Assembly: GCA_027563935.2 (NCBI GenBank)
Contig: CM050454.1
Location: forward strand, 6,724,001 to 6,788,000
Direction of reading: 5' to 3'
Length of the DNA stretch: 64,000 nt
Source: Costus lasius
Lineage: Eukaryota > Streptophyta > Magnoliopsida > Zingiberales > Costaceae
The stretch's first letter is position 1; every line of letters starts with the position of its first letter. The position numbers were made by a program, and so were the translations under genes. Below, one piece after another: positions 23,101-34,776 of this stretch. The notes beneath the pieces are model-generated. The model was not told where the DNA came from. It did no database searches and saw only the letters and a list, made by a program, of their open reading frames with translations.

Positions 23101-24658
23101 CAAGAGTAGCAGCCGATATGAATGTACTCTGAGCCTTCCCTGTTCGCACTGACTTATCCGACCCAGCGAACTGTAGGCAACGAACAAAGCAGGGGTATCT
23201 CTCATCCATCACCTGGACACCCCTAAGATGAGGGACTATAGCAGCTTTCATCTTTTGTATCAACTCCAAGCCGACGATGACATCATAATCGTCCATCTGA
23301 ACCACGCATACATGGTTCTTACCCTTCCACTCCCCGAAGACAAGAGGAACATCATAGGATATTCCTGCGATCTGCCGCTCCTCGGCGTTGATCGTCTTGA
23401 AGCGGTCCTGAGCAGGGGACATGCTCATCCCTAGCCGCGTCGCCATGCCATGAGCCACAAAAACATGAGATGCACCACTATCGATCATGGCATGAACTCG
23501 ATGTGAGTTCACCCTCATCTCCACGTACATCAACTTGGTCTTCATTGTGGTGGAAGTGGCAATGGCGTTGATCACCAAAGGATTCACAGTGATCAGAGGA
23601 TCCTCAGATTGGGCAGCCTCCCACTGAACAATAGCTGCAAGTGTATCTCCCCGAGGACAATCATGCATGCGATGAGGACCTCGGCAAAGAAAACACTTCA
23701 GCTGCTGCTTGGGAGCGCCCTTAGGAGGAGAAACGGCTGGTGTGGCTTTCTTCTGGCCGGTTCCTGAAGAGGTAGCTCCTCCTTTTCCATACTTCTTTTT
23801 ATACCCACCCTTGGGTCCTGGAGCTGGACGCTTCCCCTTATTCCTCTGAGGGGAACGTGACTTAGCTGGACCAGAGGAGATAGGGGCAGATTGCTTCCTA
23901 TCCCTCAAATCCACTAAGGAATCAGCTACGGCCATAGCCTCCTTGAGAGTCAGTGGGCTATGTCTCCTAACTTCCAACTGTGCCCATGTCTGCATCCTCT
24001 CTAAGAAGAAGTACAAGCGATCCTCTTCTTCCATTTGTGGTATTTCGAGCATGACGGCAGAGTAAGCTCGAACATACTCACGAACTGTCCCCGTGTGTCT
24101 GATCTTATGCAAAGAGTCTCTAGCAGTCTTAGAAGTGTGTGTCGGCAGGAACTGATTTTTCAGTTCAGCTTTCAACTCATCCCATGAGATGTCACGTGGC
24201 AACTCTTCTCCCGGAGGGGTCACTAAGGTACGCCACCAGAGCTTGGCGTCACCTCTCAGATATGCCGAACACAACTGCGCTCTCTCATAATCAGACACCT
24301 AAGCAGTCCTAAAATACTGCTCCATATCCCAAAGGAAATTCTCAAGTTCCTTTGCACTGCGTACCCCACTGAAAGTAGAGGGTTCGGGAACACGCACTCT
24401 AGAGGTCTGCGGCTGGGAACTCCCAGCGCCTGCGACTGAAGTAGAAGCACAGGCAGAAGCCTGCCCCTTCAAACCAGCCACCTCCAATGCAAGTCCAGCA
24501 AGGACACTGGAGAGACGTGCCAACTCAGAATCCAGGCGGGTCCCAACGGACTCAACCGCCGACCGAAGTGCCTCGAGACGCTCCATGATCGTAGCGTCTC
24601 CATCGATGTTCTCTATCGCAGTCTCCAAGCGGGAGATGCGCTCTGCAGCTGTAACCAT
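20114..24658 (-). pseudogene. Gypsy-1 Gag-Pol polyprotein, one frame with seven stop codons
   Basis: A single reading frame of about 1514 codons runs from the Met at 24658 to the stop in the 3' LTR at 20114 with no frameshift. Domains in order: coiled-coil-like gag (24658-24000), CCHC knuckle [13 protein letters not shown] (about 23655-23693), protease IDSGASH (about 23480), reverse transcriptase with VYLDD (about 22440), RNase H with HTDAS (about 22010), integrase with a CLIC zinc-binding remnant and D-D-E in SMDF / IVSDKD / GQTERIN (21320-20930), and a chromodomain-like tail (FLVQWEG..EEAKWEK, about 20250). In-frame stops: 24299 TAG, 22472 TAG, 22385 TAG, 21782 TAG, 21752 TGA, 21449 TGA, 21314 TAG. 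Each can be explained by one C-to-T or G-to-A change. Confidence 0.92.
20135..20150 (-). other. Gypsy-1 polypurine tract
   Basis: On the - strand TTGGGTGGGGGAGTA directly precedes the 3' LTR, the expected plus-strand primer position. Confidence 0.8.
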
Positions 24659-24883
24659 TGTGATTGTGAGAAGTAACTCTGAAGTTCTACTGGTGGAATG
24701 AGATCTGATGGTCTGACCTCTGGGTGCACTGAAAAGAGCTAAGCAGTGCTCGGTCTGTGTCGGGACTGAGCGATCAGTGAAGAGACTGAGAGACTACGCC
24801 CCGGCGCTAGGCACCGACGTACGCACCCTCCAAACAGCGTACACCGACGTCGATATCCATGACAATAGACTTACACAAACTTA

Positions 24884-24897
24884 AGCTCTGATACCGG
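24884..24897 (-). other. Gypsy-1 primer binding site (initiator-Met tRNA)
   Basis: On the - strand the sequence just inside the 5' LTR reads CCGGTATCAGAGCTT, matching TGGTATCAGAGC (initiator-Met tRNA 3' end) apart from the first base. Confidence 0.8.
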
Positions 24898-24899
24898 TT

Positions 24900-26315
24900 T
24901 GTTATGGGCAAATTTATTTTTTTATAATAAACTTAACCACAACCGGCAGATCCCCTCGCGGAGATCTCAGCCCTACACTAGAGTGGCCCGCGACCGGTTA
25001 GGATCGCGTTGCGGAAGCTGGCTCAGCACTCTACAAGTCCTCACACCACGTGCGCGAAGGGTTCGGTATGAATACCGCCGCTCGGACACGAATACAGATC
25101 TCTCAACTGTGTCAAAGTGATGGAGACTCTCCAAAGACTTTGCACTCATAGAAAAATCTTCAGCCTGCGCTCCTTTCTCTACACAGCCGAGATAGGTACC
25201 GGCGCGGCCTCAATCAATCACAAGGGGACGGTGGCGAACACCTTCGAGGGTGCCGGCAAACACGTCCGGGACTTTGCAACAAGCAAGCAATGCAGCCCCT
25301 ACAAACAAGCACAGCCCGCACTACACATATGCGGGCGCAGATAACGCAAGAGAACCGTCCGGACGAAAAGCCCCACGAAGTCCGAACGTCGATAAAGGTT
25401 CCTATCCACTACACACAAGAAAACCGTCCTATCACCACTACACACGATCCCACTCCCACGTCTGGCTGCCGGCGCCGGAGGAGAAGACCTCCTAATTACC
25501 TCAGGGCACCGGAGAAGAGATCGGAGAGCTCTCGTCGACGATTCCACGGCCGGAACCTCGTCGCCGACGTAAGGAGCAAACCTCTGAACTCAGATCCGAA
25601 GTTTTTCGTCGCCAGACTTTGCACAAGCGCTCGATTCCGCTTGATTGCAACCTCCCCTCGACGAGGATGGGATTTTCATCTTCGTCGCCACGCAGCCGCA
25701 ATCTCCGCCGGTGATTGGCCGGAGATCTCGCTTCCACCGGGGCGGATTCGAAAATCCACCCTAGGCTCGTCCACGTAGGAGTCCAAGCCCTCAATCCACC
25801 GCCAGCCTCGCCGCCACGCTAGCCCGAGTCGCCAGCGACCTTCCAAATCCGGCGAGCACACCCCTAGTTGGCTGAATCGACGGCGGACGGTGCTGATCAC
25901 AGCGCTGGAAGAAGAACAGGGGAAATTCCCCTCTTCCGCGCGCGCGTGAGCCGTGAGCCGTGAACCGTTGAACCGGGTGAACCAGCTGAACCGGTTCGGT
26001 TCAACCTGGAAGGAAGGTTCGGTGCCTGTTCGGGGTCGATTAGACCTCAGAATCGCCCCGCGGTAGACCCTCCTCGATGCATACGCTCGCAAGCTCGTGC
26101 GAGAGGGTCGGGGTCCATGGGTCTAGTTGGAAGCCCACATCCACGTGTGAACCCACACTCCGTGGTTCGACTCAACCCTCGCCCTATGGACTTGTGTCAG
26201 CCTCAGTGACACAATCACACACTCGAGTCATCCAATACGGCTGTTGACGAGGGGTCCCGCCATCGCTCCATCTCGGTGTACTTTGAGATTTGTGCTAAAT
26301 CCCGGGAGCATCACA
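24900..26315 (-). repeat. Gypsy-1 5' LTR (1416 bp)
   Basis: Shorter partner of 18336-20134, lacking the 390-bp block. It also has a small duplication 'gtgagcc gtgagcc' (about 25948) absent from the other LTR. Confidence 0.93.
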
Positions 26316-26936
26316 CCTATCAAATTTACATAAGTTAAGAGACAGCTCAATAAATGAACAACAAAGTCTCAAAGTCTTTGAAACATAATCAACATGATAT
26401 ATGAGGCTTTTCACAAATGCAACAAATTCTAAATAGCACCCACCTCAAAACCACAAAATTATTATGTGTATTATGTAATGCTTTTGTGCTTTGTTGGGGC
26501 GCGCTAACGGCCACGCCTGCAAAATTTCCGGCGGCCCCAATTTCCGGCGTGGCGCAGGGCAGGGAGCTTAATGTCTCTCCTTTTTCTTGAATTGTACGTT
26601 GAATTATAGAGTTAATGATATATTATTATTGATTATCAGTGATATAAGTATGACAATTGTGTAGGCGTGAGGGGGAGAAGTGGGAGCATGTTTTTTAAGA
26701 ATCTGCAGAATTTTAAAATTTTAAAAAATCTTGCACATCAATGTTGGATTGGTTATAGTGCAAATTTTGAAATCGCATTTTATGTGTAAATCTCGTTCTT
26801 TGTGCACAACACATCCCATATGCACATCATAATACAATTTGAACGGTGTTGATGTGCGAATGCCTAATTTTTCCGTGGATACATAAAATATTTCTCTGAG
26901 AAATGTGCTCAAGCACGTCTACGTAAGGCCTAAAGC
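26316..26936. other. Intergenic, no gene recognised
   Basis: AT-rich apart from a GC-rich island (about 26495-26565) containing 'tttccggcg' twice. No coding sequence or transposon end was recognised. Confidence 0.4.
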
Positions 26937-26941
26937 CTAGG

Positions 26942-28143
26942 TGTCAGGCCCGTGGAACTTGAGCCTGGCCCAAGCCCAGATTTACGGACGCGCCTAAGTC
27001 CACATCAAAGAAATCGAGACGGATCCCGATTTGCCGGGTCAACATGTGCCGTTGACCCCAAATTGAGCTTGCCTGCTCCGCGTGCACCGGACACAGGCGT
27101 TGGCGACGCGAGGTCTTCACCAGCCGAATCAGACGCAGACGACGAAGAGAAGAGTTCGGCGGAGGAAGCGGGCTGGCGACGAGGGACTCGGCACGGCGAG
27201 GTTCTCGGGCCGGCTCGAGCGAGAAAAGAGGAGGCAGGGGCTTCCTTGACCAAGGTTAGCAGCGGGAGACATGGTTGAAGCAGAGAGCGTGCAGGCGACG
27301 GCGGACGTCCGTCTCCCTCTCTATAAATCATTCGATGGGAGGATGATGGAGGGGAATCAAGCAGGCTAGCGAGCATCGAGTGATCAGGGGATCCAACGGG
27401 CGACGAGAGACTTTTGTGTGAGGAAGAGAGCTTGTAATCGGCGTCCAGGGGGACGACCGGCGAGGGAGGGGAAGAGGGGGCAACGGCCAGGGGGCCGACG
27501 ACGAGAGGAAAGGCTTGTGTAACTGTTTAGAGGAATAAAACGAGCTTTTCAATCCCAGTCTTCCTCCTCTGTTTCGGTGGTTCGGCGACGTGTTCTTGGC
27601 ATTTCTAGCGACAACGGTGGTCGTTGGGCGGCGGGCGAAGGCTGAGGGAGAAGGGCGGCGATCTCCTTCCCTTTCCTCGGCGTCGAGGAGCGGCGCCGAG
27701 CAGACGACGCGAGCGGCGGAGTCGAGCTACGAACGCAGCTGCGTTCATTCGCGTGAAGGAGACGAAGCTCGGGCATGAGTTTCGAGGCAAAGTCAACGGT
27801 CAGTGGCCGAGAGTAAAATCGATTTGGCGGAATCGATTTAACGCTGATGCAAGCACAATCGGCAATGAGATTTCGATTTCAGCATAAGAAATGGAACGGC
27901 TGACGTCGACGTGATGTCAGCAGAGGCAGATTTGAGCGCAAGTAGCGAACGGCGATTTGGGGCGTTGACCAGTCAAAATCAGCGGTGAAATCAGAGGTAA
28001 TTTCTAATTTAAGATTTCAGTTCTTTTGATTTGGGAATAGATTTTGGACGGCAATTATGGTTTTCAATTTGGGGTAATTTTACGCTCGGAAAATCTAGGG
28101 TTTCACATTTCTCTGAAGGTCCGTCGGATAACCTTAAGGCTGG
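26942..28143 (-). repeat. LTR-C, inverted copy (about 1.2 kb)
   Basis: Reverse-complemented it reads ..AAGGTTATCCGACGGACCTTC.. near its start, matching LTR-B (AAGGTTCTCCGACGGACCTTC, about 29443), and it ends GGGCCTGACA. About ten bases of the canonical TGTCACGCCC start are missing or altered at the junction with LTR-A. GC-rich, with short open frames only. Confidence 0.72.
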
Positions 28144-29373
28144 TGTCACGCCCCGGTCGGATCGGTCTAGAATTGGCGCTTATCCGCTTCCTAGAGCCGT
28201 CCGGCGGAACACCAGAACGTGATCGCGCTAGGGTTTCTGGACCGAATTTCGTCCCCAAGTTCGAAACCCTAACTTCCTCGAACGATTTTAATCCCCAAAT
28301 TACAATTCTCACTGAAAGGATTGGAAAACCCTAACCCTAATTTGAGAAGACCGGAAAAGATCGGAAAACCCTAATCAAAATACCTCACTGTTTGATTTTG
28401 ACCAAAGTCAAAATCCTCCTGTCAACGCCGCGCGCCGTTTGAAGTCGCCTTGCTGACGTCAGCACTCTAAATCGATTTCTCGCCGAAATCGTTGAATCAC
28501 CAGGATGTTGACCTTCTCCTCGTTTCGAACGCCTCGCTTTCGAAACTCGCCTTCTTCACCTGCTGCTGTGTCGTCCGCCTGATGCCGAGCGTCGCCGCGC
28601 TTGCGATCTTGCAGGAAGAGTAAGAGTGGGCCGCCTGCCTCTCTCAGACTCTCGTCCAGACAGCTTGCCGGCAGCAGACGCCCCGCCGGTTGGAGATCGT
28701 CGCCTGAACTGGTTAAGGAGCACACAGCAGGGGACGGGAAGATGGAGGAGAAGAAACTTCTATTACTATTCCAACGTTTACGAGATCAAACGCTTTCAAG
28801 ATCCTCTACTGTCGCCGTCGACCTCCTGGTCACGGTGCCCCCGTCCCTCCCTCGCCGGTGGCGCTCTCGCCGCCGGTTACAATCGCTCTCGGTTCTCACA
28901 CCAGAACCACTCGCCGTCGCGCCCCACAAACGCCGGAACCTCACACTCGTCGCTCGCCGGTCGGAGGTCACTCCGCTGAGTTCTGCTCGCTGGTCGCTCT
29001 ACTCAATGGTGAAGAAGACGCTACTCCTCCAGGCCCCTTCCCAGAGCTCCCTCTGCCTCCTTTAACGCGCCGCCGCCGACTCTCTCGATTTAGGGCATCT
29101 TCTGTCCCCCGCTTTGATCGCGTCCATCGTTGTCGACCGCGTCCAAGCCAGCAGCCGCGTCCGAGAAACTCGCGTCGTCCCGCGTCCGCTTCGTTCGGCG
29201 AAGGTGATGCTCGTCCGCGTCCTTTGCGTGGAGCTCGCCTCCGAGCGTCGCTCCGAAATTTCCTCCGATTTAATTTCTGAAAATCGGGCGTTGACCCGAT
29301 TTTGACCTTGAATTGGGTCTCCTGTGTGGGCTTGGGCTTGTATTGGGCCGAACCGGAAACCCAGGGCCTAACA
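28144..29373 (+). repeat. LTR-A, direct copy (1230 bp)
   Basis: Starts TGTCACGCCCCGG and ends GGGCCTAACA, the same termini as LTR-B. It shares with LTR-B the layout 'aaccctaa..' then 'gccgcgcgccgtt..gacgtca' then 'gttgacc' then a GC-rich region then a 'gggcttg' tail. Several open frames (for example 28601-29065) appear on both strands and look like GC-rich chance frames. Confidence 0.75.
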
Positions 29374-29426
29374 CTAGGTGTGAAATGAATAGTCGGGGTT
29401 ACGTAGGATCATGTATGTATTATAGG

Positions 29427-30613
29427 TGTCACGCCCGGGCCTAAGGTTCTCCGACGGACCTTCATACCAGTGAAAAATCCTAATTCTTAGGGTGCAAAAT
29501 CACTCCCAAATTGGCAACCCTAATTGTCGTCCCAAAATTTATCCCTAAATTGAAATCAAATCGGAAACCCAATATCAAAATTACCTCTGGTGAAACCTAC
29601 TTTGACCTGATCAACATAGAATTCCGCCCGTCAATGCTACTGCGCCGCACCACTCAAATTGCGTTTGCTGATGTCACGCCGATGTCATCAACTCAAATCT
29701 CGCCGCGCGCCGTTCGAATCCAGTCGTTGACGTCGTCACCACGTTAGCACACAAAATTGAAATCACCGAAGCCGCCATCGCCTGTTGACCGGCTTCCGAT
29801 TTTGACCCGCCTCATTTCGAACGATCGACGCGTGTTTGTCTTCACCTCTTCGAAGCTCGTCCGCCAGTTTTGTTTCACCTGATGAATGTCGCCTGTCGGA
29901 GATGGGCGTGCCGGTAGGGTGGAGATTCTTCTCCACCCTCAGCCTCTCTCGCCACCGACCGTCAGTCGCCGGATCTCGCCGAGGATGGTGGAAAGCCTGG
30001 AAACGGATTCTCGTCGGAAACAGGGGAATAACACATCTTTTATTCCTCTCCCAAAAGCTGGTTACAAGATCTCTCAGGGCCGACGACCCCCGTCTCCCGC
30101 CCCTTCCCCACTCGCACCTCTCACCAATGGCTCACTAGTCGTCAGTTACAATCCCTCTGTTTTCCCACAAGATCTTTCTCTCCGCCGCCCCTGGTGCCGA
30201 ATTCTTCGCCCCTTGGCGGCATCGGGGCGACGGCGCCCTCGCCGTCGCCGGTGGATTCGCTCCCCAGCGCTGCCTCCTGGTGTCGCCCACTGCGTCGAGA
30301 TTTAAAGGAGGAGATCGCTCGCCCGTTGCATCGTCCGCGGCTCACGCCCGCACGACCCGTTCGCGTGGACCACGCCAGCCGCGTCAATCCCCACCGGAAT
30401 AAGCTGTCGATCCACGACTTTGCTAAATTTTGAGAAGATGATGCCTGCTCTGAAATCCCGCATCGCCCGTTATTGTCGCTTGCAGAAGACGATGCCTTCC
30501 GATTTCTGCTTCAGCTTTTCACCGCGTGGGCTTTAGTGGATTTCGGGTGAGGATTTGGGCTGATGCTCGGCCCAATGGACTTTAGTCTGGTCCAACATAT
30601 TTCGGGCCTAACA
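29427..30613 (+). repeat. LTR-B, solo LTR (1187 bp) with target duplication ATAGG
   Basis: Starts TGTCACGCCC and ends GGGCCTAACA. It is flanked by ATAGG at 29422-29426 and 30614-30618. No partner LTR or internal region is attached, so it is a solo LTR left by LTR-LTR recombination. It inserted into the first bases of the hAT terminal repeat. Confidence 0.88.
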
Positions 30614-30687
30614 ATAGGGATGGCAATATGAGTAATTCTTAGTGGGTACCCGCACTACCCGAACCCGTTCAGGTAGAGTATAGGTAG

Positions 30688-32659
30688 TGTTATGCCCCAA
30701 AAATCCACCCGAATCCCACGCTGGGAATCCCGGACCTCGGGACGCACAACACTGTACCTGTCAAATCAATCATGACAACCGAAAGGTACAGATTGAATAA
30801 AATAGCCTAACCAGAGGCCAGCCCGGCCTTAAATATCCATAACACAACACCGACAGATAAGAAATATAGACCAGCGCAGGGGTCAACAGAAATAACAACA
30901 ACAGGACCGGCGTAGCGGTCGACAAACCAACAGATAACATGATCGGCGTAGCGGTCAACAGAGTCCAACAACATAACATAAAATAACAACAGACCAAAAT
31001 GCATCACAACCCACCCAGACTGGTGGTCAAACTACTAACTATCAACTCTGCTCCAGGTGGAGCTGCGCCTGAACCGGGAGGCAAACCAAAGTGGGGGGGT
31101 TAGCCGGAGGCTAATTAGGGATATTACAATGTATATGGTGCATGATCAGATACAAGGAATTACCAGAATACAACCAAGACTCTATATGACAATATAGAGT
31201 ATAATCAAATCTCAATATACGTATCAATATATATATATATATATATATCCTCATACACAGATAAAAATTGGGAGCTGGTATAGCAGTGGTCCACGACCCG
31301 CAACTCTATAAAATAGAGTGGTCCCTACTGATGGCTCCCCGAACAGTAGAGACGACTGTCCGTCGACAGCCCGCTAGTGTAGCGTCCTACACTCAGTACA
31401 ACCCCTTATTGGGCTGATAACAGACCTCAAGCCCATAACATCGGACTCTCTCGGTCAGAGACGATCATACAGCGTCTCGACAGAAATCTCACAGGCAGTA
31501 TCTGAGGTATACTGACATGTCTATCGCTAGACAGTCAATCCTCAATGTACATATACAGAACTCATACCACCTACTAACTACCAATAAACATGCAAGAACA
31601 AAATACTCAAACTGTGTTTCATGCAACAGTTTATGTCAACAGGAATGTACGCAGAGCAGAACGGGAGTTAGAACAGTAATCAACAGTGATAATAAGCAAT
31701 AAGGGAGGTGCCGCTAACTACACATGCGGTAGGCATATTATGCTAATCTACTTATAAGAGTCAGTATTAGGTAGTCATGTCCAGGTATAATTATTCAATT
31801 AGGTTTGTCAGATATACAGGTCCAAGTTTATGTTTACGCATGCGCTTGTATACGTATAAAGGCGGGTACGGGTACTAACCGAGTTCGCAGCCTCGTGCGA
31901 ACGACTAATCACCACCGGAAGTCGGGATAAACGAGAACCAACCACGCGCGCGTAACCGAGTCGTCAGCACGGAAATCGATGTTCACCGAAAAGTTCACCG
32001 GAGTTACTGTTCACCGCCGGAACAGTGTCGCTGGAACACGAATCTCGCCGGAAACAGAGGGGAAAGAAAGCCGACGTCGAGAGGAACTTGGCCGTATGGT
32101 TCGTTTCACGAAAGGGGGTCAGGGTCGCCGGAGATCTGGGATCGAAGCTGGCGGCGCCGCTCGCGCAACCCGCCGGCGCCGGAGACGAAGACGCCAGAAG
32201 AAGCTTCGGGAGGTGGCGGAAATGTCCGCCGGTGGTGAGGAAGGTCGCTGGAGACGCCGGCGACGAGTTGGGTGTCGGATCTGGAGCTTTCCGTCGGATG
32301 CGAGGGAGAAGAAGGAAGAGGGAGCTTCGTCGGAAATCTGCTCGCAGGAAGCAGATCTTGGTCTCGCCGACGCTGGATCTCGCCGGAGCTCGTCGGGACA
32401 CGCCGGACGAAGGTGGAGACGCGAACAGAGGAAGAGGGCGAGCGCAGCTCAGATGAAGAGCTTGTTCGTTCGTTCGGTGAAGAAAGCGAGTGGCAACGGG
32501 AAAGAAATATAGGGGAAAAAGGGGCGCGCGACAACGGGTAATGGGTGAAGGGATGGGTTTGACCACCGTCTACAGCAATGTCCCATCACTCTATTAACTT
32601 AGTATTATTTTATTTTAAAAATTTTCTCTCATTTGTCTATTTTTATAACGGACGTAACA
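30688..32659 (-). repeat. Gypsy-2 3' LTR (1972 bp)
   Basis: Ends TGTTATGCCCC and CGGACGTAACA on the + strand. It lacks a block of about 120 bp that the 5' LTR has at about 37488-37611. It carries three roughly 37-bp-spaced units of 'gaccggcgnagcggtcaacaga' (30869-30962). A 200-codon frame on the - strand (31964-32566) recurs in the other LTR. Confidence 0.93.
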
Positions 32660-32758
32660 TTATATCCACCTTCAAAGAATTTGGTCCCCAAATTCAAAAC
32701 ATATTTATTACTGATAAGCAAATAAGGTTACAAAAGCACTAATACAACGATCACTCAT

Positions 32759-34060
32759 TTACTCCTCCATTCCCGGAAACAGATCCGGATGGTTTCTCAT
32801 AAATTCGTCCTCACGTTCCCAAGTAGCCTCACTCTCAGGGTGATGTTTCCATTTGACTTTAATCAGGCTGATTACCTTATTTCTCAGCTTGTGCTCTTTG
32901 CGCTCTAAGATCTCTACAGGCATCTCGGCATACGTGGCATCTTCTTGGACATGGACCGTACTATGGCTCAACACATGAGATGGATCCGCGATGTATTTAC
33001 GCAACATGGACACCTGGAACACCGGATGAATATAAGAGTACATCGGTGGAAGTGCTAAGCGGTATGCGACGGGTCCAACTCTCTCCAGTATCTCGAAAGG
33101 ACCCATATACCTCGGGGCTAACTTACCAGCTTACCCGAATCTAATCGTACCCTTCTTCGGAGAAATCCGAAGGAACACGTGGTCACCGACATCAAATTCA
33201 AGTGGCCGCCGTCTCTTGTCTGCGTAACTCTTTTGCCGACTTTGGGCAGCTAATAATCTCCGTCTAATAATCTGAACTCTCTCGGCATTAAGTGCTAACA
33301 TAGCCGGTCCCAACACACGACTTTCACTTGCTTCGTCCAACAGCACCGGAGATCTACACTTCCTACCGTACAAAGCCTCGAAAGGTGCCATCTGGATCGC
33401 CGAATGATAACTATTATTGTACGCAAATTCCACTAAGTGAAGATGGCACTCCCAACCATCCGTGAAGTCCAAAGTGATGGCTCGAAGCATGTCCTCTAAG
33501 GTCTGAATAGTCCTCTCAGACTGTCCATCAGTCTGCAGGTGATAAGCTGTACTGAACCGCAGTTCAGTTCCCAAGGCCTTCTGTAAACTAACCCAGAACC
33601 GAGATGTAAATCGTGGGTCTCTGTCAGAAATAATACTAGCAGGAACCCCATGTAGCCGTATAATCTCCTGACAATAAAGCCTTGCCAGCTTGTCCATGGA
33701 GTAATTCTTTCTGATAGGGAGGAAATGGGCAGACTTGGTCAAGCGGTCAACGACTACCCTAACCGAGTCATGGCTAGTACGCGACCTAGGAAGATCCGTC
33801 ACGAAGTCCATGGTAATATGTTCCCACTTCCACTCCGGAATAGGAATACTCTGTAAGAGCCAAGAAGGTTTCTTATGCTCAATTTTCACTTGTTGGCATA
33901 CCAGACATCGTCCGACATACTCTGCCACATCTCTCTTCATGCCTTCCCACCAATAAGACTTTCGAATGTCATTATACATTTTTGTGGCACCAGGATGTAC
34001 CGCAAATCTCGACTTGTGTGCTTCTGCTAGTAATTTTTCCTTTACTACCTCGGTACACAT
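32759..34060 (-). pseudogene. Gypsy-2 integrase and chromodomain-like tail
   Basis: One frame from 34060 to 32759 with a TAA stop at 33128-33130 (an expected RFG-x-AGKL context, so CAA to TAA is likely). The zinc-binding segment has HPGATKMY and CLVCQQ. The catalytic D-D-E is seen as TMDFVTDLP, IISDRDPRF and GQSERTIQ. The C-terminal part has [14 protein letters not shown] (about 32830), a chromodomain-like stretch. A frameshift near 34060 cuts it from the RNase H frame. Confidence 0.9.
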
Positions 34061-34776
34061 AACCTATTCCAGCACCTTATTACTCCTTGATCATCCTGGG
34101 TAAATTCTTCTCTCTTGCCCTTTGCGATGATAGACTGCAGGTACCAATCATTTGGTTGCGCCTCAATAATCTTCTGCACCATAGGGGACTGTGCCATCAT
34201 CACGGCCAAACAACCATGCTCAGTGGGGCACACAATCTCAACACATAAATCTGCCATCTGTTGTGCTAATTCAGTCGGCGTTACTCGCAAGTGAGCTAAC
34301 ACCCCTGCAGTCTTCCTACTTAGTGCATCTGCTACCACATTAGCTTTACCCGGGTAGTAATTAATTGTACAATCATAATCTTTAAGGAATTCCACCCATC
34401 TACGCTGTCTCATATTCAGTTCCTTCAGTGAAAATAAATATTTCAGGCTTTGATGATCCGTAAATATCTCAAATGTAACTCCGTATAAATAATGTCACCA
34501 AATATTAAGGGCGAATACCACCGCAGCTAATTCCAAATCATGTACCGGGTAGTTCTTTTCATGCTCTTTAAGTTGACGGGAGGCATACGCTATCACTTTA
34601 CCATACTGCATCAATACAGCACCTAAGCCTTGGAAAGAGGCATCTGTGTATACTGTATACCCCTCGTCACCAGTCGGAAGTACTAAGATAGGGGCATTGA
34701 CCAGTCTTTGTTTTAATTCCATAAAACTATTTTCACAATTTTCATCCCAACAGAATTTAACCTCTTTCTTTGTCAA
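34045..34776 (-). pseudogene. Gypsy-2 RNase H domain and connection
   Basis: In frame from 34776 to 34045 with one TGA at 34495-34497 (NIW-stop-HYLYG; CGA to TGA is the simplest explanation). It shows the RNase H motif [13 protein letters not shown], then [20 protein letters not shown] and the [14 protein letters not shown] tether. It is joined directly to protease sequence upstream, with the reverse transcriptase missing. Confidence 0.9.

Larger units (their letters stand above)
18336..26315 (-). mobile_element. Gypsy-1: Ty3/gypsy chromovirus retrotransposon
   Basis: Complete but inactive LTR retrotransposon read on the - strand. The 5' LTR (24900-26315) and 3' LTR (18336-20134) both start TGTTATGGGC and end GGGAGCATCACA on the + strand. 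A Met-tRNA primer site, gag, protease, reverse transcriptase, RNase H, integrase and a C-terminal chromodomain-like segment lie between them, in gypsy order (integrase after RNase H). LTRs differ at roughly 4% of positions in the stretch I compared, plus one 390-bp indel. The 5 bases flanking the two ends differ (CATGT versus CCTAT), so there is no target duplication. Confidence 0.93.
26942..29373. mobile_element. Head-to-head pair of related LTRs sharing one outer target duplication
   Basis: Two diverged LTRs of one family lie in opposite orientation: LTR-C inverted (26942-28143) and LTR-A direct (28144-29373). The outer ends read TGTCAGGCCC and GGGCCTAACA and are flanked by the same 5 bases CTAGG (26937-26941 and 29374-29378). 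The unit therefore behaves as a single insertion. There is no internal coding region between the LTRs; they abut at 28143/28144. Confidence 0.7.

Noticed and set aside
28601..29280. Several overlapping 100-150 codon frames on both strands in LTR-A
   Set aside because: GC-rich LTR sequence gives simultaneous open frames in several phases. No domain, and the region is bounded by LTR termini.
31964..32566. 200-codon frame on the - strand in the Gypsy-2 3' LTR, repeated at 37843-38445 in the other LTR
   Set aside because: It recurs because the LTRs are copies. Overlapping long frames on the other strand and the GC-rich composition suggest chance. No protein family recognised.
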